64,000 bases of DNA from Arcicella sp038230735 (GCA_038230735.1 JBBRMR010000007.1:1-64000); one strand, 5' to 3'; numbered from the stretch's first letter, positions 51,439 to 60,079 are shown. The notes: generated by a model not told the origin, from the letters alone. A program made the numbers and translations.

Positions 51439-52371
51439 ATGACAAACAAAATAAAAGTTTTCGCCCCTGCAACGGTGGCAAATGTAGCCTGCGGTTTTGA
51501 TATTTTTGGCTTTGCGGTAGATAATCCTGGCGATGAGATAATCTTGAAAAAATCTAATTCAAAAGGTGTTAAAATTCTCTCAATTGAAGGTGATGAAGGA
51601 CGTTTGCCTTTGGAGGCGGAAAGAAATACCGCTGGTATTGCCATTATTAAATTCTTAGAAGCAATTGGAGAGGAGGGTCAAGGGTTTGAAATGAATCTTA
51701 AAAAGCTCATGCCCTTGGGTTCGGGTTTGGGTTCTTCGGCGGCTTCGGCGGTGGCGGGGGTTTTTGCCGCTAATGAGTTGATGGGTAAACCTTTGGCACA
51801 AAAAGATTTGTTGCCTTTTGCGATGGAAGGCGAGCGTATTGCCTGTGGTTCGGCTCATGCGGATAATGTGGGACCCAGTTTAATGGGTGGTTTCGTAGTC
51901 ATTCGCTCTTATGAACCGCTGGATATTATTCAAATCAGTACGCCTAAAGAATTATATACCACAATCGTTCATCCACATATTGAGGTAAACACAAAGGATG
52001 CTCGTAATATTTTAAAAAGAGAGATTTCTTTGAAAAATACTATTACTCAAATGGGGAATGTGGCAGGTTTAGTAGCAGGATTGATGTTGCCAGATTATGA
52101 CTTAATTTCTCGTTCCTTAGTAGATGTCATCATCGAACCTATTCGTTCTATTTTAATCCCACAGTTTGATGATGTCAAGAATGCAGCTTTGGAAAATGGA
52201 GCGTTGGGTTGTTCAATTTCGGGTTCTGGTCCATCCATGTTTGCTTTGTCGAAGGATTTATTTACGGCAAACAGAGTTGGGAAAGCCATGCAAGACGGTT
52301 TTGCCAAGGTTGGGATTGGTTCAGAATGTTATGTGTCGGGAATTAATCAGGCGGGACCTGTGATTCTATGA
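51439..52371 (+). CDS. thrB: Homoserine kinase
   Basis: The 310-residue GHMP-family kinase phosphorylates homoserine for threonine synthesis. It has the N-terminal KVFAPATVANVACGFDIFGFA (4-24), the ATP-binding PLGSGLGSSAASAVAGV (about 91-107), and the C-terminal CSISGSGPSMFAL (about 256-268). It follows the dead toxin gene by seven bases, so it is in the thr transcript. thrC would be expected next but is absent here; the following gene is unrelated. Confidence 0.96.
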   Translation: MTNKIKVFAPATVANVACGFDIFGFAVDNPGDEIILKKSNSKGVKILSIEGDEGRLPLEAERNTAGIAIIKFLEAIGEEGQGFEMNLKKLMPLGSGLGSSAASAVAGVFAANELMGKPLAQKDLLPFAMEGERIACGSAHADNVGPSLMGGFVVIRSYEPLDIIQISTPKELYTTIVHPHIEVNTKDARNILKREISLKNTITQMGNVAGLVAGLMLPDYDLISRSLVDVIIEPIRSILIPQFDDVKNAALENGALGCSISGSGPSMFALSKDLFTANRVGKAMQDGFAKVGIGSECYVSGINQAGPVIL

Positions 52372-52453
52372 CTTGTTATTGCACGCAGATTTAGCAGATG
52401 CTTCGCAACGCAGATTTTCGCAGATTTTTTAAAAATAATTAATATTCAGTAAA

Positions 52454-52486
52454 CCTGCAAGAAACCATTTCTCGCAGGATTTTTAT
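52454..52486 (+). terminator. Terminator of the thr operon
   Basis: CCTGC and AGAAA (52454-52464) pair with TTTCT and GCAGG (52468-52478) around a short loop with one bulged base, followed by ATTTTT. Upstream at 52384-52427 the word CGCAGATTT is tandemly repeated. Confidence 0.75.
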
Positions 52487-52540
52487 TGTCAAAATCTTCC
52501 GTCTCCATTTCTCCCAACTCCATTCCTCCATAAGAATATG

Positions 52541-52612
52541 TCTCAAATCATCATTCAAGACGTTTCAAATCATGTTTTAAAGCGTTTTTGGATTGTCAAA
52601 GGTGAAACTTTG
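52541..52612 (+). promoter_or_regulatory. AraC-type box A: two 22-bp direct repeats plus -7 element
   Basis: The halves 52541-52562 and 52563-52584 match at 16 of 22 positions (shared core TCAAATCAT, ending CG). Exactly 20 bases later lies AAACTTTG (52605-52612), a -7-like element. The gene start is 33 bases further on. A matching element with the same spacing precedes the DoxX gene. Confidence 0.6.
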
Positions 52613-52645
52613 ACCCATTAATTCACAAATAAACATTTTAAAAAC

Positions 52646-53359
52646 ATGAAAACGCAAATCAAAAAAATTATCATTACCTGTTTAACTTTTATCACTTTTA
52701 TGAGTCATGCTCAAACGGGGTCGCCTTCGACAGAACCTGTCCGTGTGAGTTTTACGGTTAAGAATCCTACTTTAAAGAACAAAATGCTTGATTTTAAGAG
52801 TTACGATAGTCAATCAAAAATGACAGCCGCTTATGGTTATAGCTTAAATGCTATGGTTACACACGCTACTAATATGCCTGTTCCCACTTATGTTTACGAA
52901 GAGAAAAATGGTAAAAAAGAGTTACTCTTTGTGGTTACTAAAGATGATAATGGAAAGACATTTTCTGTAACTCAGCAATACGAAATCTCACGTGAACAAT
53001 ACCTTGATGCGGCGAACGGGGAGATGAAATTAAAAGAGTCCGAGAAAGTTAGAGAAGGTAATTCGATAGAAAACATTGCTAAGCGTAAGGGAATCAAATT
53101 AGTTAGTCTTAATTTAAAAGGGGCTTCTCTTCTACCAAAACAAGTTTTTATACGTTATGAATTGCCTTGGGGAGAAGATAAAGCCGTTGGTTTTTCATCA
53201 ACTATGAGCATGTTTAGTCGGAATAAAATAAAGCTACCAATAGGAACAAAAATTTATCAATGTAGTGGTAATTATTGGGAAAAGAACTCAAAACACACAG
53301 AGGAACTTTTGGTAAGTATGGACCAAAGTACAGACAACCAAACCATATCATTAAAATAG
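52646..53359 (+). CDS. Secreted protein of unknown function (related to next gene)
   Basis: The 237-residue protein has a signal peptide (IIITCLTFITFMSHAQ). No known domain is recognised. The middle has LysM-like residues (REGNSIENIAKRKGIKLVSLN, about 135-155). The C-terminal IRYELPWGEDKAVGF...GTKIYQC (about 170-210) is similar to ITYAPNSKENGTVGD...GTKIYLA of the next protein, so the two share a domain. It has a promoter with tandem repeats shared with the DoxX gene, suggesting control by the nearby AraC-type regulator. Confidence 0.65.
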   Translation: MKTQIKKIIITCLTFITFMSHAQTGSPSTEPVRVSFTVKNPTLKNKMLDFKSYDSQSKMTAAYGYSLNAMVTHATNMPVPTYVYEEKNGKKELLFVVTKDDNGKTFSVTQQYEISREQYLDAANGEMKLKESEKVREGNSIENIAKRKGIKLVSLNLKGASLLPKQVFIRYELPWGEDKAVGFSSTMSMFSRNKIKLPIGTKIYQCSGNYWEKNSKHTEELLVSMDQSTDNQTISLK

Positions 53360-53389
53360 TCAATATCATCAATAAACTATTCTGAAATC

Positions 53390-53746
53390 ATGAAAAAGCA
53401 ATTATCAATTATCGCAATCTTAGTATTTTTCTTCACTTCTTTCAGTTCTGTTCATGCCCAAGATGCAAAAGCAAAAACGGTAACTTTCAAGTTTAAAAAC
53501 AATAGTATTTTGCCGCATAAATATACTTTTATTACCTATGCTCCCAACTCAAAAGAAAATGGTACGGTTGGCGATGTTTTCATTCCAAATGGAACAAAAG
53601 AGTTTAAAGTTTTGGTCGGAACAAAAATTTATTTAGCCGATAGAAAAGAAGTAAAAATAGTGATGGGGGGAAATCAATTAGCGGGTGAACCATTTTATAT
53701 TGTTAAATTGGAAGACGATGGAAAGATTATTAATTTGAGGAAATAG
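53390..53746 (+). CDS. Small secreted protein related to the preceding one
   Basis: The 118-residue protein has a signal peptide (IAILVFFFTSFSSVHAQ) and then about 95 residues of beta-strand pattern (VTFKFKNNSILPHKYTFITYAPN, KEFKVLVGTKIYLADRKEV, PFYIVKLEDDGKIINL). It aligns by eye to both ends of its upstream neighbour (FTVKNPTLKNKMLDFKSY, GTKIYQC, and the final ISLK/INLRK). It has no promoter of its own in the 30-base gap, so it is cotranscribed. Confidence 0.65.
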   Translation: MKKQLSIIAILVFFFTSFSSVHAQDAKAKTVTFKFKNNSILPHKYTFITYAPNSKENGTVGDVFIPNGTKEFKVLVGTKIYLADRKEVKIVMGGNQLAGEPFYIVKLEDDGKIINLRK

Positions 53747-53758
53747 TAGTCCAATTAG

Positions 53759-53830
53759 CTCCAAAAGATGATTCGAGTCGTTCCAAATCATCTTTTGAGA
53801 CGATGAACGTTCTGATTCTTCCCAAATTTG
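53759..53830 (+). promoter_or_regulatory. AraC-type box B: two 22-bp direct repeats plus -7 element
   Basis: The halves 53759-53780 and 53781-53802 match at 15 of 22 positions, with the second half TTCCAAATCATCTTTTGAGA close to box A. Exactly 20 bases later comes CAAATTTG (53823-53830). AAAAGATGATT (53763-53773) and AATCATCTTTT (53786-53796) also form an inverted repeat that could end the upstream transcript. Confidence 0.6.
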
Positions 53831-53873
53831 TATCATCAATCGCAACGAAGCGGTTACTTAATTCTTAGAAATC

Positions 53874-54359
53874 ATGGAAACTATATTCGCTAAAATCATT
53901 AAACCTGTTTATACCTCACATTGGTACACCGACTTACTTTTGGCTCTTCCACGCATCATTGGCTGTTATTTTTTAGCCGTTAATTTCGGTGGAAGCAAAT
54001 TTCCTTGTCCAGATTGGTTTATTCAAGATATGGTAAAATTTGGTGGAGTTTTTGCCATCTTTCCTACATTCTTTGCTTGGGCTGCGGTGTTGGCTGAAAC
54101 ATTTGGAGGAGCGTTATTAGTGATGGGTTTATTCACTCGTTTTGCAGGATTCATGGTGATGTGTACGATGTTGGTAGCGATTTTCTTTCAAAAATGGGGT
54201 GGTGAAGTGTGGGAAATGTTACCAGCAATGGGCTTTTTGTGGATTTCAATTTATGTCGTGGTAATGGGTTCGGGAAGGTTTGGGATTGACCATTTTATTG
54301 CTCAGAAGTTGTTTAGCCACGAAGACACAAAGGTTCTAAGTAATGTTTATGTTCGATGA
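53874..54359 (+). CDS. DoxX-family membrane protein
   Basis: The 161-residue protein has four hydrophobic segments: residues 23-40 (LPRIIGCYFLAVNFG), 60-80 (FAIFPTFFAWAAVLAETFGGALLVMGLF), 86-104 and 115-135 (AMGFLWISIYVVVMGSGRFGIDH). The AETFGG and GLFTRFAG motifs are DoxX signatures. DoxX proteins are linked to redox and membrane stress, often with unknown substrate. It has promoter box B and precedes the AraC-type regulator. Confidence 0.88.
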   Translation: METIFAKIIKPVYTSHWYTDLLLALPRIIGCYFLAVNFGGSKFPCPDWFIQDMVKFGGVFAIFPTFFAWAAVLAETFGGALLVMGLFTRFAGFMVMCTMLVAIFFQKWGGEVWEMLPAMGFLWISIYVVVMGSGRFGIDHFIAQKLFSHEDTKVLSNVYVR

Positions 54360-54437
54360 AAAATTACAAACTTTGTGCCTTGGGGGTAACATCTTTGTTA
54401 AATTCATGGCGAAAATACCCCTTAAAATATAATCACT

Positions 54438-55565
54438 ATGGAAATCTACTGGTCTTATTATTCTACACCCCTTTGGTTTGGCTTCATACAAGCGTGGATT
54501 TATGCCATTTTATTGTGGAATCGAGCCAGACAAAATAACCGCCTTTCTGATGTTTTGTTAGGTTTGGTTTTGGTGGGAATGGCTTTCAATATTTGGGAAT
54601 ACATGCTCGGTTTTTCGGGTATTGAAATTCTATGGAAACAGCTCAATTTTTTTCCACGAACATTAGGTTATGCTTTTGCTCCGCTTTGTTACTTTTATTT
54701 CAAAAGCCAAATTGATAAAGATTTTAGATTTTCAAAGCAGGATATTTGGAATTTCTTACCCTTTATAATTCATACGGTTTATCACGTTGGCGTTTTTTCG
54801 ATGGGTCAAGATTTTGTAAAAACGGTCGAAAAAAACTTTCACGGACCTTTCTATATTCCTTATATTGAAACTTACGGAGAGATACTTTTAGATGGTTTTT
54901 ACATTTATAAATGTTTAAAATTATATAATCAGTATCATAAATGGACTAAAACGCAATTTTCGGATACTGAGTCGGTGAGTTTTAAATGGTTTCGTAACTT
55001 CCTAATTGTCTTGATATTAACGTTTTTTGTTTATGTATTGAAGATGATAATTGACAGTATTTACAACCTTGATTTCAAGCAAGATTGGTGGGATAATTTA
55101 GTTGAAGTTGCCTTGATTTATTACGTTTCTATCACGGGTTATGCACAAGCACAACCCACAACGGGTTTGGTTTTCAAAGAAGAGGAACATAAGGTTGAAA
55201 ATATCCAAAAAGAGAAATTTAATGAGGAAGAATTAGAAAATTGGAAAATAAAAATTCTAAAACTTATGCAGGATGAAAAACTCTATCTACAACCTGAACT
55301 GAACCTTTCAGATATTTCAAACCGATTAAAAACCAATATTTCCGTACTTTCGGGCGTGGTGAACAATGCATTTGGAAAGAATTTTAATGATTTTGTTAAT
55401 GAATACAGAGTGAATGAATTTAAGGAAAGAATCCTTTTACCCGAAAATAAAAATATTACTCTTTTGGGTATTGCCTTCGACTGCGGATTTAACTCGAAAG
55501 CAACATTCAATCGTTCGTTTAAAAAATTTACGGGCAAAGCGCCCAAAGAGTTTTTGGAGGTTTAG
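54438..55565 (+). CDS. Membrane-bound AraC-family regulator
   Basis: The 375-residue protein has about seven hydrophobic segments in its N-terminal part (about 8-235: LWFGFIQAWIYAILLW, VLLGLVLVGMAFNIW, TLGYAFAPLCYFYF, NFLPFIIHTVYHVGVF, FLIVLILTFFVYVLKMII) and a C-terminal AraC DNA-binding domain (about 270-375) with two helix-turn-helix units: LNLSDISNRLKTNISVLSGVVN and ITLLGIAFDCGFNSKATFNRSFKKFTGKAPKEF. The membrane part senses an unknown signal. The regulator is likely to bind the 22-bp tandem repeats before 52646 and 53874. Confidence 0.9.
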   Translation: MEIYWSYYSTPLWFGFIQAWIYAILLWNRARQNNRLSDVLLGLVLVGMAFNIWEYMLGFSGIEILWKQLNFFPRTLGYAFAPLCYFYFKSQIDKDFRFSKQDIWNFLPFIIHTVYHVGVFSMGQDFVKTVEKNFHGPFYIPYIETYGEILLDGFYIYKCLKLYNQYHKWTKTQFSDTESVSFKWFRNFLIVLILTFFVYVLKMIIDSIYNLDFKQDWWDNLVEVALIYYVSITGYAQAQPTTGLVFKEEEHKVENIQKEKFNEEELENWKIKILKLMQDEKLYLQPELNLSDISNRLKTNISVLSGVVNNAFGKNFNDFVNEYRVNEFKERILLPENKNITLLGIAFDCGFNSKATFNRSFKKFTGKAPKEFLEV

Positions 55566-55595
55566 CGTAAAATAATAGAGGGTGTTAAAAGAAGT

Positions 55596-55949
55596 TTACG
55601 TAATTAACTTGTTGTAAATCAGCCAAATAATATAGCCAATGATTCCACCAACGGCATCTGCCAAAGCATCATACCAGTCAAAGCCACGATGAAAAGATTT
55701 TGGGAGAATGGCTTGCCAAAACTCAATACCAATGCCGTAAAGTGTTGCCATCAAAATAATCAACCAAGGATTTGAACTATGAAAAGCCCAAAAGAACGAA
55801 AATCCAGCAAAAGCAATGAAATGAAGCGTTTTATCATTATTGATTTTGGGTAAATTGGCACTTGGATAACTACACAAGACGAAAATAATTACCGTCCAAA
55901 GAATGGCAATATATTTTGAAGAGACAACGGTATTTATTTTTTCAATCAT
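55596..55949 (-). CDS. VanZ-family membrane protein
   Basis: The 117-residue protein has four hydrophobic helices: YIAILWTVIIFVLCSYP (12-28), DKTLHFIAFAGFSFFWAF (39-56), WLIILMATLYGIGIEFWQ (63-79) and ALADAVGGIIGYIIWLIY (95-112). The KTLHFxAFAxxxF and GxxIEFxQ...RxFDxxDxxANxxG pattern is that of VanZ-like proteins; family function is poorly known outside teicoplanin resistance. It diverges from the alkyltransferase-like gene. Confidence 0.9.
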   Translation of the reverse strand: MIEKINTVVSSKYIAILWTVIIFVLCSYPSANLPKINNDKTLHFIAFAGFSFFWAFHSSNPWLIILMATLYGIGIEFWQAILPKSFHRGFDWYDALADAVGGIIGYIIWLIYNKLIT

Positions 55950-56013
55950 CTTATAAAATTACAATTTGAAAATGAATCATTAAAGGTAAATGGCTAATTT
56001 TATGCAGATTCCC

Positions 56014-56033
56014 GTTCACGGTTTGCCGTGAAC
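56014..56033. promoter_or_regulatory. Short hairpin between divergent vanZ-like and alkyltransferase-like genes
   Basis: GTTCACGG (56014-56021), loop TTTG, CCGTGAAC (56026-56033) form a perfect 8-bp stem in the 5' region of the alkyltransferase-like gene. Confidence 0.5.
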
Positions 56034-56049
56034 CGTTTACCGATAGCTT

Positions 56050-56370
56050 ATGAAGAATTCTTTTGACGATATTTACCAAGTAGTCCGCCTCATTCCCGAA
56101 GGTAGAGTAACATCCTACGGTGCAATTGCCGAATATTTGGGCAGTAAAGGTGGAGCAAGAATGGTAGGTTGGGCAATGAATTCTTCTCACGGAGACTCAT
56201 CAATCCCCGCCCACCGAGTAGTGAATAGGGCAGGGCTGCTAAGTGGAAAAGCGTTTTTTGGAGGAAATAGAATGCAAGAACTTCTTGAATCAGAGGGTCT
56301 TATGATAGAAGATAATAAAATTAAAAACTTCAATAAACACTATTGGATTCCAAAAGACGAATTACTTTGA
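56050..56370 (+). CDS. Alkyltransferase-like (ATL) DNA-binding protein
   Basis: The 106-residue protein has the MGMT DNA-binding domain: IYQVVRLIPEGRVTSYGAIAEYLG (8-31) and the active-site segment SIPAHRVVNRAG (51-62). The acceptor Cys of the usual PCHR is Ala (PAHR), so it cannot transfer alkyl groups. ATL proteins flip O6-alkylguanine and recruit nucleotide excision repair. The following LESEGL and W-containing tail match the ATL family. Confidence 0.92.
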   Translation: MKNSFDDIYQVVRLIPEGRVTSYGAIAEYLGSKGGARMVGWAMNSSHGDSSIPAHRVVNRAGLLSGKAFFGGNRMQELLESEGLMIEDNKIKNFNKHYWIPKDELL

Positions 56371-56372
56371 AA

Positions 56373-56412
56373 CAAAAAAAGCCATTCACACCAAGCGAAT
56401 GACTCTTTTTTT
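56373..56412. terminator. Bidirectional terminator after the ATL gene
   Basis: A run of seven A and CATTC on the left (about 56374-56388) pair with GAATG and seven T on the right (56397-56412), with one bulge, between two convergent genes. Confidence 0.78.
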
Positions 56413-56445
56413 CAATTATCGAATCCCGAATATATAGAAACGAAA

Positions 56446-57036
56446 CTAACTTCTTGGAAACATCTTATAAGTAATATTTACTCTTTCGGTATTCTCAGTA
56501 ACAACTCCTGCGTAAAATCCAGATAAAACTGCCGCCGTTGGAATGTCAATATTATCTAAATTTATAATATTCCAATTCACTTTCTTAGCATCAATACTCA
56601 AATGCAACACTAACGAATTTTTTCCTTCTTCAATAATATCCCAAGCCACTTCTTGACCATCTTTAAATTCCATAACCAGCTTCGTATTGTTGTCTCTCAA
56701 ATCCCAAATACCTTGGTGTTTTTTACCACTTCCGTCCGTATAAATCACTTTTTCATCGGGAGAAATTTTAAAGGCTTCTTTTGAATAATCTTGCAAATTA
56801 GCATCAATTCCTCTTTCGTATAGTACATTCTTGCGAGCATCTGCTTGATAATTAATCATATTCACCACCCAATTTTTTGATAATAATCTTACAAAATCTT
56901 CATTATCTACTGGTTCTTTTACGACAATTGATTTACTCTGTGAAACGGAAACATTACTTTGTTGTTTTACTTTGCACGCATAAACAACCGAGCCAATTAA
57001 TAAAATGGCTGCGATTACTTTCATCATTTTTATCAT
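56446..57036 (-). CDS. Lipoprotein, lipocalin-like, unknown function
   Basis: The 196-residue protein starts with a lipoprotein signal (MMKVIAAILLIGSVVYACK) and a Ser/Val-rich linker. The body (50-196) resembles Bacteroidota lipocalin-like lipoproteins: NWVVNMINYQADARKN, FKISPDEKVIYTDGSGKKHQGIWDLRDNNTKLVMEF and WDIIEEGKNSLVLHLSID. Binding partner unknown. The start may also be the second or third Met (57027 or 57024). Confidence 0.7.
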   Translation of the reverse strand: MIKMMKVIAAILLIGSVVYACKVKQQSNVSVSQSKSIVVKEPVDNEDFVRLLSKNWVVNMINYQADARKNVLYERGIDANLQDYSKEAFKISPDEKVIYTDGSGKKHQGIWDLRDNNTKLVMEFKDGQEVAWDIIEEGKNSLVLHLSIDAKKVNWNIINLDNIDIPTAAVLSGFYAGVVTENTERVNITYKMFPRS

Positions 57037-57584
57037 ATCCTTACTTTAGATTGATGCAAACCTCTTTTGGTTCACGTGTATAAAAAATTAACCCATGACT
57101 TCTTTACGAAGCACGTTATAGATTAAAAAAATAATTTAGTGGATTTTGTGTGTTTTAGGATTATTCTGTGGAAATAATTTCCCGTAATACGGCGGAATTT
57201 AGAAATACGTGGTAGCAAGTTGCTGATTTTCAGCATTTTAAGAGTGGTATTTGATTATGAGACTTCAAAGAACGATTTGTACATTTCCACAGACAGTCCG
57301 TAAAGATAATACTATTTATATTACAAAAACAAGCCGTTTAATAAAAAACATAGCGTTTTTTACTCAATATTGAGATAAACTAATAAAAAACAGGATTATT
57401 GTAATAATTATACAAATCTTAGAAAAGTTAAATTCTTAAAACAACCTAACTAACGAATATTAAACATGATTATTCCAATTTTTAATCCGAACTTTGTAAT
57501 GTATTAAGTATTAAGCAATAGGTATTAAGTAAACAACAGTACCAGCTATTTACGTCTTTTACCGAACCGAAGCAACGGTCGCAT
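57037..57584. other. AT-rich intergenic region, no gene seen
   Basis: About 550 bases between the divergent lipoprotein gene and rlmB. CTGTGGAAAT near 57169 and ATTTCCACAG near 57285 are complementary across about 110 bases. GTATTAAG is repeated at about 57499-57532. No ORF longer than 60 codons with plausible coding sequence was found. Confidence 0.5.
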
Positions 57585-57612
57585 CGAACAACGACAATCG
57601 AATAACGAAATA
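57585..57612 (+). repeat. Heptad repeat before the rlmB start
   Basis: Units CGAACAA, CGACAAT, CGAATAA and CGAAATA run from 57585 to 57612 with no gap, ending at the ATG at 57613. Confidence 0.65.
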
Positions 57613-58410
57613 ATGGAATCAGAAAGAAAATCAGATGGGTTTAAAAAACCTTTTAAAAATAACTTCTTCAACAATCAGCCAAAGCCTGAAAACAAAGATA
57701 TTGTCTTTGGAATTCAATCGGTTTTAGAAACACTCCGTTCGGGCAAGGAAATAGATAAAATCTTGGTTCAAAGAGAGTTAGGAAGCCTTGAAGTAATGGA
57801 ATTTGCCCGTATTCGCAATATTCCTGTTCAAAAAGTTCCTACGGAAAAATTGGACAGAATAACTCGCAAAAATCACCAAGGCGTTATTGCTTTCGTATCT
57901 GTTATTAACTACGCTAAACTGGAAAATATTGTGGCAGATGTCTATGAAAAAGGACAAGTTCCGCTCATTTTAATTCTCGACCGCATCACCGATGTCCGTA
58001 ATTTTGGTGCAATCGCTCGTACTGCTGAATGTACTGGCGTTCATGCCATCGTAATTCCGAGTAAAGGCGGAGCTCAAATAAATTCCGATGCCATGAAAAC
58101 TTCTTCGGGAGCGTTGAATTTTATGCCTGTTTGTCGGGAAGATAATTTATTTTTGACCGTAAAATATCTGCAAAATTCTGGCATTCAAGTAGTTGCGTGT
58201 TCAGAAAAACTAACTAAGAATATTTATGACGTTGATTTCTCCGTACCAACTGCCGTAATTATGGGGTCGGAAGAAGACGGTATTTCAGAAGAATTATTGC
58301 GAATTGCCGATGAATTAGCTGCTATTCCAATGGCTGGGCGAGTTGGTTCACTAAACGTTTCGGTGGCTACTGGTGTAGTTTTGTATGAGGCTGTGAGGAA
58401 GAGGATATAA
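57613..58410 (+). CDS. rlmB: 23S rRNA (guanosine-2'-O-)-methyltransferase RlmB-type
   Basis: The 265-residue SPOUT enzyme has an N-terminal substrate-binding domain (about 30-105: VFGIQSVLETLRSGKEIDKILVQ, KNHQGVIAFVS) and a SpoU catalytic domain with the three motifs: LILDRITDVRNFGAIARTAEC (about 117-137), AVIMGSEEDGISEELL (about 214-229) and IPMAGRVGSLNVSVATGVVLYEA (about 237-259). The knot methylates a 2'-OH in 23S rRNA (G2251 in E. coli). The basic N-terminal 25 residues are typical of Bacteroidota orthologues. Confidence 0.92.
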   Translation: MESERKSDGFKKPFKNNFFNNQPKPENKDIVFGIQSVLETLRSGKEIDKILVQRELGSLEVMEFARIRNIPVQKVPTEKLDRITRKNHQGVIAFVSVINYAKLENIVADVYEKGQVPLILILDRITDVRNFGAIARTAECTGVHAIVIPSKGGAQINSDAMKTSSGALNFMPVCREDNLFLTVKYLQNSGIQVVACSEKLTKNIYDVDFSVPTAVIMGSEEDGISEELLRIADELAAIPMAGRVGSLNVSVATGVVLYEAVRKRI

Positions 58411-58428
58411 TTTTTAAATTTCAAAAAC

Positions 58429-59146
58429 ATGAACAGAAAAGATTTTTTAAAATCAAGTGCATTGATAGGAACAAGCTCTATTATTGCCTCAAATAATGCT
58501 TTTGCTCGGAATTTGATCAATAATAACATCGACAAATTAGTGGATGCTAATGGTATTTTTACTCAGCAACCTCTCCCATATTCAGAAAGTTTTTTAGAGC
58601 CTTACATGGATGCCGAGACTCTGCACCTTCATTACACTTTCCATCACGGCGGGGCAATGAAGGCTGGAAACAAAGATATGGCAATGATTAAAAAGGCACT
58701 GGATGATAATAATCTGGAAACGGTTGATTATTGGACTAAAAAACTTTCGTATCATTCATCATCTCATATTTTACATTCTATTTTTTGGACAAATCTTACT
58801 AATAAAACTTCTCTACCAACGGGAGATTTATTGAAAAGAATTGAGAAGAAATTTTGAAAGATTGAAAACCTTAATTGCTCAAACCTCTAATAATGTAGAT
58901 GGAAACGGTTGGGGAATTTTGGCGTATCAACCATATTTTGACAGTTTAACGATTTTGCAATGCGAAAATCACGAAAAACTGACACAATGGGGCTGTATTC
59001 CGTTATTAGTTATTGACGTTTGGGAACACGCCTATTATCTAAAATATAAAAATAAACGTGGCGACTTTGTGGATGCCTTGTTCAATATTATCAATTGGGA
59101 CAACGTATCCCAACGTTTGAACGATGCCTTGAAACTGACAAAATAA
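58429..59146 (+). pseudogene. Fe/Mn superoxide dismutase, frameshifted
   Basis: Frame one (58429-58857) reads an export-type N-terminus (NRKDFLKSSALIGTSSIIAS) and the SOD N-terminal helix pair with metal His residues (LHLHYTFHHGGA, HSSSHILHSIFW), ending RIEKKF. The C-terminal domain continues in another frame (58841-59146): NVDGNGWGILAYQP, VIDVWEHAYYLKYKNKRGDF (metal ligands D and H) and INWDNVSQRL. The usual FGSFE joint is missing at about 58855; a small deletion between TTTTG repeats would explain it. Without the correction no functional enzyme is made. Confidence 0.88.
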
Positions 59147-59168
59147 ATCAATTTAATTTAACCATAAC

Positions 59169-59212
59169 AGCCTTCTAAACGCTTATCTAAAACGTTTAGA
59201 AGGCTTTTCTAT
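59169..59212 (+). terminator. Terminator after the SOD gene
   Basis: AGCCTTCTAAACG (59169-59181) pairs perfectly with CGTTTAGAAGGCT (59193-59205) over 13 bp, followed by T residues. Confidence 0.88.
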
Positions 59213-59350
59213 TAATATAATAACCAATTTTAATATCCAATCACCAAACCTCGCTCCCAAAATACCGTTCACTAAATCATCACTCTTCATGGATTTTAAT
59301 TCCATAATCTTATTCTATCTTTGAAGTAATATTCTAATTTAAAGCAACTT

Positions 59351-60028
59351 ATGAAAAAACTAATCGTATTGTTTATCGCTATCTTTATCTATCAAAATGC
59401 TGCAAAAGCACAAACTTGTGGATATTTATTATTAACCAATAACGCAGAAGTAGAGATGTCGATGTTCGATAAAAAAAATGAGCCTTCGGGAAAGGTCGTT
59501 TATAAGGTACTTTCCAGTAATGGCAAGGAGGCGAAGGTGAGTTCAAAAGTATATAACGAAAAGGGCAAAGAATTGAGTGGGGGGGAGGGAACGTATAGGT
59601 GTGACGGTACTAATTTTTCTTTCGATATGAAAGCCATGTTACCAGGCGACCAAGCCAAAGCCATGAACATGAAAGATATGGAAGTAAAAACCAACAATGC
59701 CACCCTATATTATCCAAGCAATATGACCGTAGGCACAACTTTACCCGATAATGAATTTACAGCAGAGACATACTCTGGGACGATGAAATTGATGGGAATG
59801 TCTTTTAAGGTTACAAACAGAAAAGTGGAAGGAAAAGAAAGCATCAGCACTCCCGCAGGCACATTCGACTGTTTCAAGATAACGAGTAATCAAGACATAA
59901 AAGCCATTTTTAATTTCAATATGCAAATGACCGAATGGTTTTCGCCAAACGTTGGAGTAGTGAAAACGGAGGCATATCGAAAAGGCTCATTGTTTTCAAG
60001 TACCCTCATTACGAAAATTTCTAAATAG
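59351..60028 (+). CDS. Secreted TapB/DUF3108-like protein
   Basis: The 225-residue protein has a signal peptide (LFIAIFIYQNAAKAQ) and a beta-rich body: EMSMFDKKNEPSGKVVYKVLSSNGKEAKVSSKVYNEKGKEL (about 35-75), YYPSNMTVGTTLPDNEF, and VEGKESISTPAGTFDCFKITSN (about 163-184) with WFSPNVGVVKTEAY. The PAGTF-DCFKI and W-x-P-x-VGVVK pattern is typical of TapB/DUF3108-like lipid-binding-fold proteins of Bacteroidota. Function unknown. Confidence 0.75.
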   Translation: MKKLIVLFIAIFIYQNAAKAQTCGYLLLTNNAEVEMSMFDKKNEPSGKVVYKVLSSNGKEAKVSSKVYNEKGKELSGGEGTYRCDGTNFSFDMKAMLPGDQAKAMNMKDMEVKTNNATLYYPSNMTVGTTLPDNEFTAETYSGTMKLMGMSFKVTNRKVEGKESISTPAGTFDCFKITSNQDIKAIFNFNMQMTEWFSPNVGVVKTEAYRKGSLFSSTLITKISK

Positions 60029-60079
60029 CTGATTCATAGGTATTTGAAAATAATTGTTACCATAAATTAGTAGTAATGA

